Below are positions 24,201 to 36,863 of a stretch of 64,000 nucleotides of DNA, piece after piece. The stretch is from Chamaecyparis obtusa (taxonomy: Eukaryota > Streptophyta > Pinopsida > Cupressales > Cupressaceae). The notes beneath the pieces are model-generated. The model saw only the letters and a list, made by a program, of their open reading frames with translations, was not told where the DNA came from and did no database searches. The position numbers and the translations under genes were made by a program. The stretch covers positions 1-64,000 of the forward strand of contig BSBK01001582.1 in assembly GCA_027943335.1 (NCBI GenBank). Direction: 5' to 3'. The first letter of the stretch is position 1, and each line of letters starts with the position of its first letter.

Positions 24201-25365
24201 TAATGGCTTAGGAAGCATTATTTTCGAAGGTAACTGATCCGCTTTCATTGAGCTCCAAACTGATAAACTTGTTCTTGTCACCAGTCATGTGGTGAGTGCA
24301 TCCACTATCGATGATCCAATCATCGTATTGATGTGACCGTGAGATAAGTGCGATTTCACTTATCACAGGGCTTTCCTCCTTTATTGCCACAAATGCAATT
24401 TCTGGATCATTTGAGTCTACAGATTCATCATCTGTGACTTCTTCCTCAGCAAGATAGCATTCCTTGTTTGTTTTGCTCTTGAACCGGTCCCTTTTATATT
24501 TATGTTCATTATCAGGACACCTTGCAACAATATGTCCTATCTTGTTGCAAGAGAAACATTTCAAGGGGAGCTTTCCCTTGTATTTCCCTTTCCCTTTGGG
24601 GAATCTCCTAATGATGAGTGCTTCAAACTCATCTTGCTCCATCTCCTCTAAGAGAAGATTCTCAACAAGGTTGCAAATCTTATTGGTAGAGCAATTACCG
24701 GTTTCTCTTCCCTTTTTGGTGGAAGAGATATTGACAAAGGACTTAAAAGATGCTTCTTGGATGGGTAAGCTATTATCAAAATTACTTAATTCAAAAGCAG
24801 ACAACTTACCGATCAGGGAGTCTATGGTGACTTAATCTTTGGTCACTGATATGAGCTCTTGAATGACAGAGATCTTGATGGCATGCTGAGGTTTGAGAGT
24901 TCTTAGTATTTTGCTAACCACCTCCTCTTCACTGAGCTTTCCTCCAGTGCTTCTGATGGATTTGATCACCTCTTTGATCCGGTTGCTATATTGCTCGATG
25001 TCTTCTCCTTCATTCATCCTCATGTCATCATATTTTCCTCTGAGGCTTTCGACCTTGGCTCTTTGAACATTTGGATCTCCTTCATAAACCGTTTGCAACT
25101 TGCCCCACATCTAGAAGGCAGAATCAAGATACTCTATCTCAGCATAAACATGATTAGGTAGCGTGCTAGCTATCATGTCCATAGCAGCCGCGTGCTCGGT
25201 TTTGATCTTCAGTTGATCAGGTGTCAGTGTGCCAACGGGTTCAGTGTAATCAGTTGTAACATGATTCCAGTACTGATCTCCGGTGGTCTTCATGTACAGC
25301 TTCATTCGGCTGCACCACAAAGTAAAGTTTTCCTTTGAAAACTTTGGTCCTTCCTTTCTCATCAT
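21226..25365 (-). pseudogene. Copia E gag-pol polyprotein, single frame broken by stops
   Basis: From ATG at 25365 to TAA at 21228 one minus frame of 1,379 codons holds, in order: UBN2-type gag (25365-24832); a CCHC knuckle CFSCNKIGHIVARC (near 24560); protease IDSGCTHHM; GAG-pre-integrase LWHKRLYH; integrase HTDLCGP, SDKGGE, QNGVAERRN (23856-23335), with all three acidic residues; RT with [12 protein letters not shown] and FVDD; and RNase H with YCDSTSAINISKN and VDIFTKPLP. Stops at 25111, 24832, 24208, 23905, 23335, 22936, 22354 and 22096 break it, yet the frame is kept throughout. Several stops sit where the family has Gln or Trp, as expected from cytosine deamination. It is not functional. 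Confidence 0.9.
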
Positions 25366-25411
25366 CTTGACTATTTCTTTATGTTGTTAAGCAGTAAAGA
25401 AAACAAGACTT

Positions 25412-25424
25412 GGCTCTGATACCA
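25412..25424 (-). other. Primer-binding site of Copia E
   Basis: TGGTATCAGAGCC on the minus strand, two bases inside the 5' LTR, complements the 3' end of plant initiator tRNA-Met. Confidence 0.9.
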
Positions 25425-25426
25425 AT

Positions 25427-28149
25427 TGATTGTCCTAACCGGTGCTAAGAGGGGAGGGGTGAATCACGACCTCTAAAACTTCTTGACTTTAAATTCAGTG
25501 AAGTAAACTTACAGTTGAAAGATAATCAGATTTAAACATATAATAACAGTAAGCAAATAATCACACAGTGACATCAGATATATCACGTGGAAACCCGATT
25601 AGGGTAAAAACCACGGTGTGAGGAGACCTCACAAATTTTGTACTCTTCTAGAGTATGCCCTATAAGGAGCTTTCCTAATTAAAGGATAATAAACACTGCT
25701 AGGTGTCACCCGGTTAAGGGATTTGTTACATTAAGGCCAGTTAGTGCCTGCCTGGTTAAAGGACTTTGAACACCTTACAAGATGCTACTCAGTTAGGGAT
25801 TTGATATAGGAGACCTGTTAGAGTCCACCCAAATACTGAGGTTTAACTATTGTAGTTGCTAGAAAACAATAGAAGAATGACCATTTACAATTGGCTTTGC
25901 ATAGCATGATAAGATCTCTGTTTGTGCTCAGTTGAGAATCATCACCAATCACCGTAGATGTGTTCTCCTCTATTGTTGTGCTTCTCTGCACACACTTCTT
26001 TCTTTTCTTCTCTTTCTGATCTACCCTAGCTTCTTTTGAGCTTTTTAGGTTCACTTTTTTATCTGGCAAAATGAAGGCAATTTTTCTTCTCCTCAATCAG
26101 AAGAATATATAAAGTCTTAGCCCTAATTGCACTTGTTATGCATGACCTAATTACAGATCCTTATCGGATTCATTACTTAGTGAAGTATCAGTTCACTGAG
26201 GAAACATTTGATGCATGCCATTGCTTTTAGGAATAGTCCCAAGAGATAATTGAGAGGGGGGGGGGGGGTGCGGGGTAGGGTGAATCAGTTATCTACAAGT
26301 TTCAATTCTTTATCCAATTAAGTATACTTAAACATAAAGAATAAACACAATGAAAGAACACTTCAACACAACACCAATAATTTTGGTTACGAGGAAACCC
26401 AAATAGGTAAAAACTCCGGTGGGAATTGACACCCACTAATATTTTGCACTAGTGTATTATGATCCTTGTTAGAAGATCCTTAACCTTGTTAGGAGTTTCT
26501 TTACAATATATTTAGTACAGTAGACTTGGTCAAGGGTCGGACCCTGTTAGGAGTCTTTTACAATTAATCCTGTTAGGGGTGAAGACGCACTGTCCGAGAG
26601 CACACTGGTCAAATAGGCGAATGCTACAACCTTCTAAATAATAGATACACATTATATTTGAATTTTGGTAAACTACGCTTTGACCTGCTGTCTGGATCAG
26701 TTCCAATGTATAGCACAAATACTTTACTTGGTCACATAGACTTTCTTCTGATGGCTCAACACTTCGCACACTCTACTCTTCTCTTCACAATTAACTCTGA
26801 ACCATACTCTAGCAATCACAAATGATTGTCTATAAATATCTTTCCTCTAAATGATATAATCAAGTCGGCCTATTAGAACCACCTTGAAATCATGTTAGAG
26901 AAACCATAACAAACTCTAATAATAATTCAGTCGGCTCTACTAAGCACGCAACACATTCTGGGACTTGTCCAATAAGATAATTGTAGACACACGCTACACA
27001 CTGTCGGTTCTACCAAAATAACTGGATCTTTCTCCTCAAGCTGAATTAACTCACGCGATCTTAACCGAACATTACTAACTCTTCTCCAAGCTCTAATCCA
27101 AGGGCACATACCGAAATGATAGGCACAACTCCAGAACCAATATAATCTCTATCGGCTCTTCTGAACAAACACAAGAAACTGCTACTAGTGAATATCGACT
27201 GCATAACTTCACTTCTACTAATCATCAAACTCTGCGTCCATGAATGTAACATCACTAACATGTCTCCATCACATATCCAAATGCGCAAGGCTCCATGATA
27301 ACTGTACGGATAACCATTCATAGAACACTGTCTATAACTCTGTCAGGAACACTGCTGACAAAAGCTGCTATATAACTGTCTGTACTAACAGTTAACCTCT
27401 ACGCCCATGATATCATGCTGATAACATGTCCATGCTACATATAAGTCTTCCACATATGCTACTTACCATATGTTGTCATCAATAACAAACATACAGTCAG
27501 TACTGGCTTGCTAGAAAATATCCAACAATTGCTTTATTTGCCTTATAAAGAAAGCAGTAGTTACGTGTCAAGCAACTTTCCTTCATAGGAAATAACGCTT
27601 TGTTTTAAAGCCACTGATTTCGGCCTTAAATCCTCTAGACGCGCTTCAAAGCGATCGCCAGTTTAACTCAAAGACCTTCAGAATTTTCTTAGAAAATCTT
27701 GGTCAAGGAGTTAGTTAGAACATGTAGTTTGACTATGACTTCCTCGGTTTACAATGGAGTCATTAATAGATCGGTTGAGATTCTCATGCTATGAACAGGT
27801 AATAGTCTTTTTCCTTGGCTCACCAGTTACACCATCCTTGATTGCATATTGATACCAGTTTGCTGTTGCTTTCTCTGTGTTTGACTGCACCAGTTGTAGC
27901 CAGGTCCTCGGTTGAAGGTAGAATCCTTCTTTGCTATACTGTATACACTACCTAGTTTTTGAGGCTTTATATAGTGACCGGTGGTATTTTCTAACAGCCA
28001 CAACTTCTACCAAACCATCCTCCTGTCATACAAATCTCCTTGGATCTTTAGACTTTATAGAGATGACAAGTCTCTATATTCTTTTGCCAATCAATGACAA
28101 CACTAGTACCGGTAGCAGGTTTACCAGTTATCATCACTTAATGCCAACA
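25427..28149 (-). repeat. 5' LTR of Copia E, interrupted by a solo LTR
   Basis: Apart from the insert at 26228-27527 it is about 1,415 bp and parallels the 3' LTR from end to end. It resumes at TTGCTTTATTTGCC after the insert exactly where the intact copy continues. Confidence 0.92.
26228..27527 (-). mobile_element. Solo LTR of a Copia-like element
   Basis: A 1.3-kb insert in E's 5' LTR reads TGTTGGATATTTTC...GACTATTCCTA on the minus strand. It has no internal region or second LTR. Near one end it has the G-tract/GTGAATCA block and further in a GGAAACCC...GGTAAAAAC block typical of the other LTRs here. ATTGCTTT flanks both sides (26220-26227 and 27528-27535). A 5-bp TSD ATTGC with shared TTT is the simplest reading. 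A G13 run lies at 26256-26268. It is the likely product of LTR-LTR recombination. Confidence 0.75.
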
Positions 28150-28154
28150 AATCC

Positions 28155-28442
28155 AATAGGGAGGAAGGGAACTTTTGATCCTTAGGGAATATTGACAACT
28201 TCTTTTTGAAGGATACACGAGCAAATGTCTTGGATATGGAGGGAATAGAGAAAAGTGGAGGGGTGAATGTGTTGGATAAGAGATCTGAAGGCAATAATAA
28301 AATCCTCACACCTCATGATATATATAATTAGTGTTAAAAATCCTCATACCTCGTGATATATAGAAAGAAAATCTCAAATATAGAATTAGTGTTAAAAGTG
28401 CATACTTCATGATATATTGTAATGGAATAAAAGATTGAAATT
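28155..28442. repeat. Sequence between LINE copies with a small degenerate repeat
   Basis: After E's TSD the pre-insertion sequence resumes. At 28300-28420 a unit containing CCTCA(C/T)ACCTC(A/G)TGATATAT and ATTAGTGTTAA occurs two to three times. No gene is seen. Confidence 0.45.
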
Positions 28443-28982
28443 TGAGGATGGTGTGAAGCGAACCTACAAGTGCAACAAATAGAGTAAGGAAGGAGATAGT
28501 GACTTGGATGAAGCAAAAATGAGACACGTAAAAGGCATAAATCATGGTGTGGTTTGGCATAGAAAGACATTTCAACCTTTTTTACTAGTGTAAACAAAAT
28601 CCCTCTAGGGCGGTACAACAAGAAAGCTTCTCAAAACATGACAAATCAGGGTCAACTCTACGAAAGGAAGTGATTGGATTATGGTAATCCTAGGAATTGG
28701 AGGAATTTGAATAGGGAAAACATTTGGAAGGGAAGGAGCTATTAAAAAATGATCCCCTAATAATGTTACGAAGCAACGCAATATTTATTCCCACAAAGAC
28801 CTTAGACATCAATCAGAACATACCAAAAGAGGGCTTTTTTAGTAAAATGGTTTGGAAGAAGGCTGGATAGTGAAAATGGAAGAAAAATTGGAGATATGGG
28901 ACAATAGTGAAATCTCTTTCCAATGGTTTCTTCATTATAGAGTGTTGCACTCTAGGTAAAAAAAGGGAGATTATGGAAGGAC
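28443..28982 (+). pseudogene. LINE ORF1 remnant, copy 2, left part
   Basis: It aligns with 18524-19145 of copy 1 from GAGGATGGTGTGAAGCGA onward and ends in GGAGATTATGGAAGGAC. There Copia A cuts it. The right part is at 54425. It is non-functional. Confidence 0.7.
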
Positions 28983-29965
28983 TATTGAACAATTCAAATA
29001 ACTAAGAGGGGGTTGAATCAATTATTAATAAACAATTTCCTTAACCTTAATTAACTTGGTGAATGCTTAAACCAATCAGAAACTTATAACAAATATGAAC
29101 ATGAATGCATATAACATCAAACACTATGAGCACCAAAATTTATGTGGAAACCCAAGATGGGGAAAACCACAAAGAATCTAATTCTCATGAAAAGAACATC
29201 GGTTAAGATGACACTAGTTAGTGTGATTTTTACTTGAGAGCTCACTACCCATTTTCTCACCGTAGGTAAGGTTCATTGCCAGTTGGGCTCACTACTCAGA
29301 AGTAAATAAGGCTTACTACTAGTATAAAGAGGCTCACTTCCAAAATATAAGAAATGAAAATGAATCCACCATTGAAGTCACTGCCACCAACAATCAACAT
29401 CACAAGAATGATATAATCATTTGCTATTAGCTATACCAATTCGCATATGTATCAATGCATAGATCTTCCCTTGTCAGATTCACATTCACTTCGCATATTG
29501 CTCACATACAAGCATATTGCTCTCTTATACCATGCTATGCTGACATTTAGGTTGGTCTAATACAATTTGAAATAGGTCACACCAAAACATTCTCGTGGTG
29601 GTAATGAATAAAAAGTGGACCACCTTGCCCAATTCAACATGTCTTGCTCACAACAATATGCTACACAATCACTGAGATCTTTGGAACCAACGAATAGGAT
29701 CTATACATTACATTGCAGATACTTGAACCAAAGCACAACCTCTTTCCAGATAGAACCGAACCCAAACAAATGAACCACATTATGTTTCGAGATAAATGGG
29801 ACTAGCATAGACATGACTAAAGATAAATTTTTACATCACATCATTTGAAGCACACTCTACTAGATCACAAAAGCATCCACTCCACATCTAAGCATAGGAT
29901 ATGTTGACATCAATGACAACCATTAATGACAACAACAATGATAAAATTAGCATCACATTCTAACA
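28983..29965 (-). repeat. 3' LTR of Copia A
   Basis: It is 983 bp. It matches the right LTR (48633-54424 without D, about 962 bp) along its length, including the ATGGAAACCCAAGATGG block. On the minus strand the polypurine tract GACAAAGGAGGGGAT abuts it. Confidence 0.9.
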
Positions 29966-30222
29966 ATCCCCTCCTTTGTCATTGATGACAATATATATCA
30001 TTAACAAAGAAAACAACTTGTTGTCAGAAGATATCAACATCAAAATTAAAAAAAACTTTTGTTCTTCTCCCCTTATGATAGTAATGACAAAGGGAAAAAA
30101 AATCCCCCTTACTCTGCTCCCACTGAGAGGAAGCCACCAAGCATTGATCTAGAAAAGAACAAGCATGAAATGCACTAGACCAATTCACACACCAGTGCAT
30201 TTATTGAATACTAGGAAGGGGT
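29966..30222 (-). other. 3' non-coding region and polypurine tract of Copia A
   Basis: Non-coding sequence lies between A's RNase H and 3' LTR, with purine-rich PPT-like tracts near 29966 and 30070 on the minus strand. AGAAC at 30223-30227 is the left TSD of element B. Confidence 0.7.
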
Positions 30223-30227
30223 AGAAC

Positions 30228-31439
30228 TGTTGGAATTGGTTTTGTAATATTTGTTGACTTTCATTGTTTGTCATTGTTGTCAACATATGTTTCAGATGAA
30301 GGCAAATATACTAGTTAACAGGTGATATATAGATGACTGACAGAAGTGTACGACTATTGTACGTTTGTTTTAGAGCACGCAATGATAGGAATACGTACAT
30401 GGAGGAGTTGTGACCTTATTTCTAAGGTCTCTTGGCTTAATATTACAGATGGAGTGAGTTACATGTGTTTTAGTGAAGATTGGTTACTGAACTGTGATAG
30501 TGGACAATGACAAAGTTAGTCTCTGTATTTCTGAGATAACTCTTATGCGAGCATGGTTTGTGACCTGCGAGCTTAAGGCATGATAGAAGAAATATTGGAG
30601 AATATTATTTGTGATTATGGAGTTGTTGTATTCGTGATGACATCAGCTAAAGCGTGTGGCCTTGCAAAGACCAATTTGGAGCTAATTGGAGATGTGTAAC
30701 ATGTTGTGAAGATGGCGAGAATGGATTTCGGATCCTAGAGTGTATTTGATGTATTGTAACTATTGTATACTTGTGTAAGTTATCATGTGTATCTTAGCAA
30801 GGGTCTATTTAATTATTTAATCATTGGGAAAGTCTTAATTGGCCGACCTACTTGATTATTATAATAGGGTATAAAAAAGAGTTATTTTTGGAGAGTAAAG
30901 TGTGGGTATGTATGCAAGTTGGGAGATTGTATTTGTAAAGTCTATTAGATGTAGATTAGCGGTTGTGATTGAGGAACTTCATTGGAACTGATCAAGCAAA
31001 GACAATTGCTAGCAGATAGTTCATTGGATTTGATATCTTCTATACAATTGTATTTTAGATAGTGAGTCCTGAAGGTGGATTTAACCTTCTTTGGGCAGTG
31101 TGCCTAGGTAGTGAGCCTACCATTTTTCTCTTGACTCCTAACATGGTCTATCCTTTAACATGGAATATGTTCTGTATGCATTAATAAGCTCCTAACATGG
31201 CTAAATATTTTAGTAGGGATACTATACTTTCAATACATCATTTGTGGGTGCTAATTCCTATTGAGGTTTTACCTTTAAAAAAGTTTCCTAGACAACAAAA
31301 TATTGTGTTATGGTGTTGCATTCATTGTGTTTATATTCTGATTAAGTGTTTTGGATTGTAAAATTTAAAGTTTAATATTCTGTCTCACAACTGATTCACC
31401 CCCCCTCTCAGTTGTGTTGGTGGACTGATATTCCTAACA
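30228..31439 (+). repeat. 5' LTR of Copia B
   Basis: It is 1,212 bp. The GGTTTTACC...GTTTCC block lies near 31265 and TGATTCACCCCCCCTCTCA near 31391. The 3' LTR is 1,211 bp, and by eye about a tenth of positions differ. Confidence 0.93.
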
Positions 31440-31453
31440 ATTGGTATCAGAGC
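31440..31453 (+). other. Primer-binding site of Copia B
   Basis: ATTGGTATCAGAGC directly follows the 5' LTR and complements the initiator tRNA-Met 3' end. Confidence 0.9.
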
Positions 31454-31500
31454 AACTGGTCCTCGAAGAGAAAGTTTAACAGTTTGAGGTGATCTTGGAA

Positions 31501-32503
31501 ATGACATTCTATAGGAAGAAAAGTCCAAAGTTTGATCCTGATAATTTTGATAGTTGGAAGAACAAGATGCGAACACATCTGTTGTGTTTGGGTATTGACT
31601 ACTGGATGATAACAAAGAAAGAAAAGTAGATCAATCTTGAAGATGAATTGGACAGTGCCACTGATGAAGAGAAGAAGTTGTTCTCCCGCAACATGGCTGC
31701 AAGGGAAGCATTGATTAGTGCACTCTCTGAAGGTGAATTTACTGAGGTTAAGGACTTAGATTCAACACACAAAATTTGGTCAAGATTGGAAGCACTATAT
31801 GAAGGAGACAAATTTACTAAACAAACGAAGCTACATAATTGAAAGATAAAGATGGAACCTTTGAGAATGAGAGATGATGAAAATGTTAGAGCATATGTAC
31901 AGAGGGTTACAGAGGTTGTTATTGGCATTAGAAATTCTAGAGGCACATACAGTGAAGAGGAAGTGATTGCAAAGATCCTTAGATCTTTGACACCTGTGTA
32001 TAAAACTAAAGTGCAAGAAATAGATAAGATCATACCTTTGACTACAAACTTTAAGAGAGATATTGATTGCCAAATTAACTACCTTTGAGGCTGCAGAACT
32101 TGGAGATTCATTACCTAAGCCTAAATCAACATTTAAGGTGATTGTGCATAATGACAAAAGGACTTTATCAAGTCTAGTGAGCAATAGCAGAAATGATTTG
32201 CGAGAAGATCTTGGTGAGTATGTTGATGAATAAGAAAAGATACAGGAAGAAGAAAAGAAGTTAGATGAGATTGTGGTCCTGATTGCAAGAAGAGAAAAGA
32301 GAGGAAAAGGTAAGTTTAAAGGAAAGCTACCCCTAAAATATTTTTCATGTAATAAGATTGGTCATTTGGCATCTAGATGTCCTACAAGGGTTCCTAAGCA
32401 TAAACCTAGGTTTCATAGACCTAATTACTCAAAGAATAAAGAATGTTATTATGTTAGTGAATGTGTTTTTGATGATGATGAAATAGACTCTGATGAGATT
32501 TGA
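31501..32503 (+). pseudogene. Copia B gag remnant
   Basis: ATG at 31501 opens a UBN2-type gag (PKFDPDNFDSW, KIWSRLEALYEGD, SEEEVIAKILRSL). It has a stop after KKEK (near 31629), another near 31842 and a frameshift near 32060, after which TTFEAAELGD continues. It ends in a CCHC-type knuckle whose first Cys is changed (YFSCNKIGHLASRC, near 32340). In intact elements gag forms the virus-like particle and packages RNA. Confidence 0.85.
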
Positions 32504-32559
32504 TTTATTGCTATTAAAGATGATGAACTTATTCATGAAAAAAATTCCCTAGTTTCACA

Positions 32560-35500
32560 TGTTGAGAAGAAATCAGAATGGATCATAGATAGTGGTTGTT
32601 CACGTGATATGACTGGTGATAAAAATAAGTTTGTTAAACTAACACAATATGATGGTGGTGTTGTTAGATTTGGTGATAATGTTCCTAAGTTTATCATTGG
32701 AGTAGGATCGATTTATTTGGATGGTAAGACTAATACTGATGATGTACTACTTGTTGATGGACTTAAACACAATTTGCTAAGTGTTGGACAACTTGTAGAC
32801 AAGGGTTATCAACTAGAGTTCATTAATGAGAGATGTTCTATCAGAAGATAGTCAAGAGATTTGATTTGCAACTGGTACTAAATCAAAAGGTAATGTATTT
32901 GAGTTGAACACATCTAAGGTTTCTTGTTTTGTTGCAAAGATTGATGACAATTGGTTATGACACAAGATTTTGTCATGTGAATTTTGATAATATTGTGAAA
33001 GAAAGTATGACAAATGCTATTAGAGACCTACTGAAGATTGTAAAACCATCTAACACCATTTGTAGAGAATGTGTAATGAGGAAATAGACTAAAAAAAACT
33101 TTCAAAGCAAATCTTACTTAGATAAAGGGAAGTTAGATTTGGTGCATACTGATCTTTGTGGACCTATAAGAACAAGATCTTATTATGGTGAGAGGTATTT
33201 TATACTTTTTGTTGATGATTTCTCTAGGATGATGTGGGTTGCATTTCTTAGAGAAAAGTATGAGGCTTTTGACAAATTTAAGATTTTTAAAGAAAAAGTT
33301 GAGAATGAATCTAGTTTAAAGATAAATGTTTGAGGTCAGATAGAGGTGGAGAATTTATTTCAGATATGTTTAATAACTACTGTGAAGAGCATGGTATATA
33401 TAGACAAACATCAATTCTTAGGACTCCACAATAGAATGAGATTGTAGAGAGAAGAAACAAAACAATTTTAGATGCTGCTAGAACTATGTTGCTGGAAGGA
33501 AATGTGTCACATATTCATTGGAGATAAGTTGGTGTTGCTATTTATACTTTGAACAAAATTCAGATCAAAGAAGGTACACGTAAGACTCTTTATGAATTAT
33601 AGTTTAATCATACTCCTACTATGAAATATTTCAGAATATTTAGAAGTAAATGCTATATCAAAGAGATGATGACATAGGAAAATTTGATGCTAGAAGTGAT
33701 GAAGAGATCTTTCTTGGTTATTCTACTAAGAGAAAGACTTACAAATGTTTTAATCTAAGATTGAGAAAGATGATTGAAAGTGCTAATGTGAGAATTGATG
33801 TGAAGTTTCAAATTTAGGAAAAAGTTAATGATTATAGTTAGAATTGAGATAACAGAGAAATTGTTACAAATCAAGAAGAACCTTTTGAAGTTGATCATGA
33901 GATGGAAATATGTTTGAATGACTCTACTGATATTCAAAAGACACCGAGGTATGTAAAGAAGAACCACCCTAAAAATCAAATCATTGGTGATGCTAATAAA
34001 GGAATGTTGACAAGGTCTAGATTAATGAATGAAATTTGTTTGATTTCTAAAGTTGAACCTTAAACTATTGATGAAGCTTGTAAGGATGAATCTTTGACTA
34101 AAACAATCTAGAAAGAATTGGATCATATAAAGAAAAAACAATACTTGGGAATTAGATCCTAGACCTAAAGACAAGAATGTGATATGAACTAAATGAGTTT
34201 TCAGAAATAAGATGAATGAAGAAGGGACATTTTTAAGAAATAAAGAAAGACTTATTTGTAAAGACTACTCTCAAAGTGAAGGCATAGAGTTTGAAGAAAC
34301 ATTTTCTCTTGTTGCTAGGTTGGAAGCAATAAGACTATTTCTTGCTTATGCTGCACATAAGGATTTTAAAGTATATCAGATGGATGTTAAATTTGCATTT
34401 CTAAATGGTGATTTTGAGGAAGAAGTTTACATTGAGAAACTTGATGGATTTCCTTTGACAAATAACGAGGATATGGTATGTAAATTGAAGATGATGTTGC
34501 AGTATGGACTGAAACAAACACCTAGGGCATGGTATGTGAGATTGGATAAGTATCTATTGAGTCTTGGTTTCAGAAAAGGTAATGCTAATAGTAATTTATA
34601 TTTAAGAACTAGTAAAGAAGGAACTCTAATAGTTGAAGTTTTTATGGATGGCATTATTTTTTGAGGCAATGATGAGATGAGTAAGAAGTTCTCTAAGGAA
34701 ATGGAAATGAATTTGAAATGTCAATGATAGGTGAAATGAAATTTTTCCTTGGCTTACAAATTAATCAGATAAAAGATATAATTTTTATTTCTCAGACGAA
34801 GTATCTTAAAGATATGTTAAAGAAATTTGGAATGGAAGATTGTAAACCTGTTGGAACACCCATGGTTACTCATTATGAACTTACTAATGTTAATGAAAGT
34901 GCAAGTGTTTTTCAGACAAAGTACAAATCAATGATTGGAGGCCTACAATATCTAACCCATACTAGACTTGACAAAGCTAATGCTGTTGGAATTGTGGCAA
35001 GATATCAAGCAAATCGTAAAGAGACTCACCTTGATGCTATGAAAAGGATATTCAAATACTTAAAGGGAACACTTGAGTATGGATTATGGTATGAAAAATA
35101 TGATGATTTTGTGTTACATGCTTATATTGACACTGATTGGGAAAGAAGTGTGGATGAAAGAAAATGTACTAGTGGAGGTGTATTTTACCTTGGGAAAAGA
35201 TTGATTTCATGGCTAAGTAAGAAGTGGGACTATATAGCTCAGTCTACTGCTGAATCAAAATATGTTGTTGTTGCTATAAACTGCACTCAAATTATTTGGA
35301 TGAAGCAGATGATGAAAGGCATTGGAATAATTTTTGAAGAACCTGTAGTTATACATTGTGATAACACTAGCACAGTGAATATGTCAAAGAATCTCATTAT
35401 GCATTCTAAAGAAAAATATATATCAATAAAGTATCATTTCTTAAGAGACAAGGTAATAGAGAAACATATGAGATTGGAATATATCAATACAAAGGAACAT

Positions 35501-35593
35501 ATAGAAGACATATTTACAAAACCTTTTCCAAAAGATACCTTTGAATATCTCAAAGGTACACCAGGGGTGAGAGACCCTCCCTGTGAGAATTAA
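32560..35593 (+). pseudogene. Copia B pol remnant (PR, IN, RT, RNase H)
   Basis: In order: protease IDSGCSRDMTGD (near 32590), integrase HTDLCGP and FVDDFSRMMW (33139-33333), SDRGGE (near 33340), [14 protein letters not shown] and GLKQTPRAW (34212-34664), with the catalytic YVDD changed to FMDG, and RNase H with STAESKYV, HCDNTSTVNMSKN and DIFTKPFP (34718-35593). There are at least three frame changes and many stops. The RNase H section is the longest intact piece, 291 codons. It is not functional. Confidence 0.9.
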
Positions 35594-35774
35594 TTGATGT
35601 AGGAATGCATCATTCTAGTGGTTTTCAAAGCTATATCTCCTCTAGACTTGATGCTTGGATCTACTCCTTAGGGGGAGTGATCACGTGAACATAACATAGC
35701 ACATTTGGGTGATTTTGCACCCAAGATGAGATAATTAAAGATTGGATAATGAAACTCTTTTCCATTGATGTCAA

Positions 35775-36805
35775 TGTTGGCAAGTGATGTTTTGGGGCAC
35801 TAGGGATCACTTAAGGGTTGTCATTTATGAAAACACTTATGCTAGAGTGATCACATGTAGAGAGTTTTGGTACTGGAGTCACAGTCATGAAAATGTCTAA
35901 GTACATAATCATGATAACAATGTAATGTGGTACAATTTTGGTTAGCAGTGACAGTGTATGATGTATTATGGCTTGCGAAGTTAGTAGAAGGTATTTTGGG
36001 ATACGTAAGACTTTCAGTTAAGGTCACATGTGTTTTGGTGATCAGATAAGTGAGATACAATGATCTGAAGGTATGTGAAGATAAAGAATCAATGTAATAG
36101 GGCACATGAACAGTTGTGATGATTGAGATAAGGATAGTGGATATGGTAATGTGCTAAGTCAGATGGATGAAGTATATTGCTGAAACTTTGGTAATATAAG
36201 ATCGTCGACTCTATGTTTATCATTTACATAATTTATTATTATGTTTTGTATGGTATTTGTGAAGCTGACTAGATGACAGATTTTGTATAAGTATAGAGTA
36301 TTTTGTGGAAGCGATTGTAGTGAAGTGATGAGGCGAATCTGAGAGCAGAGAGCAGATGTGAGAGCATTATTTTACAGAGCTATAAGTGAAACTATCTAAG
36401 AAAAGGAAGTGCTTGTATTGTTCATTTTTGGAGAACTCTTTGAGATAATTTTTGATTGTAAGAGCTGTATGCTCACCACCTTTAACCATGTGTTTGTATC
36501 CACTAACAGGGTTTTGTATTCCTCTAACAAGAAAATGTACTTTGTAATAATTAGCTCCTAACATGGCTATATCTCCTAATAGGGATATAATATCTTAGTG
36601 CATAGTTGTGGGTACCATCCCTACTGGGGTTTTCCCTTGGCCAGGGTTTCCTCGAGAACAAATCATGGTGTCATGAGTTATGTGTTATGCTTATATGTTC
36701 TTTTCATTTCAACATTGTTATGGTTTATTTATAATTGGTTGAAGTTTAAATTAAAGTGCAGTAATACTGATTCACCCCCCCTCTCAATATTACCTAATCC
36801 TAACA
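35775..36805 (+). repeat. 5' LTR of element C
   Basis: It is 1,031 bp. It holds GGGGTTTTCCC...GGGTTTCCTC (near 36620) and TGATTCACCCCCCCTCTCA (near 36769). Confidence 0.93.
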
Positions 36806-36819
36806 ATTGGTATTAGAGC
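36806..36819 (+). other. Primer-binding site of element C
   Basis: ATTGGTATTAGAGC follows the LTR at once. One base differs from the ATTGGTATCAGAGC of B, probably a C-to-T change. Confidence 0.85.
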
Positions 36820-36863
36820 TATTGGCCCTTGGAGAGAAAGCCTAAAACTTAAGGGAGATCAGA

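Larger units (their letters stand above)
19510..28149 (-). mobile_element. Copia LTR retrotransposon E (with solo LTR inserted)
   Basis: The element has two LTRs (TGTTGGCATTAA...AATCA, TG...CA, read on the minus strand), a tRNA-Met-type primer-binding site, gag-pol, a polypurine tract and the 5-bp TSD AATCC (19505-19509 and 28150-28154). Without the solo LTR and its flank the length is about 7.3 kb, usual for Copia. The LTRs differ by many transitions, roughly one position in twelve by eye, so the insertion is not recent. It landed in LINE ORF1 copy 1. Confidence 0.93.
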
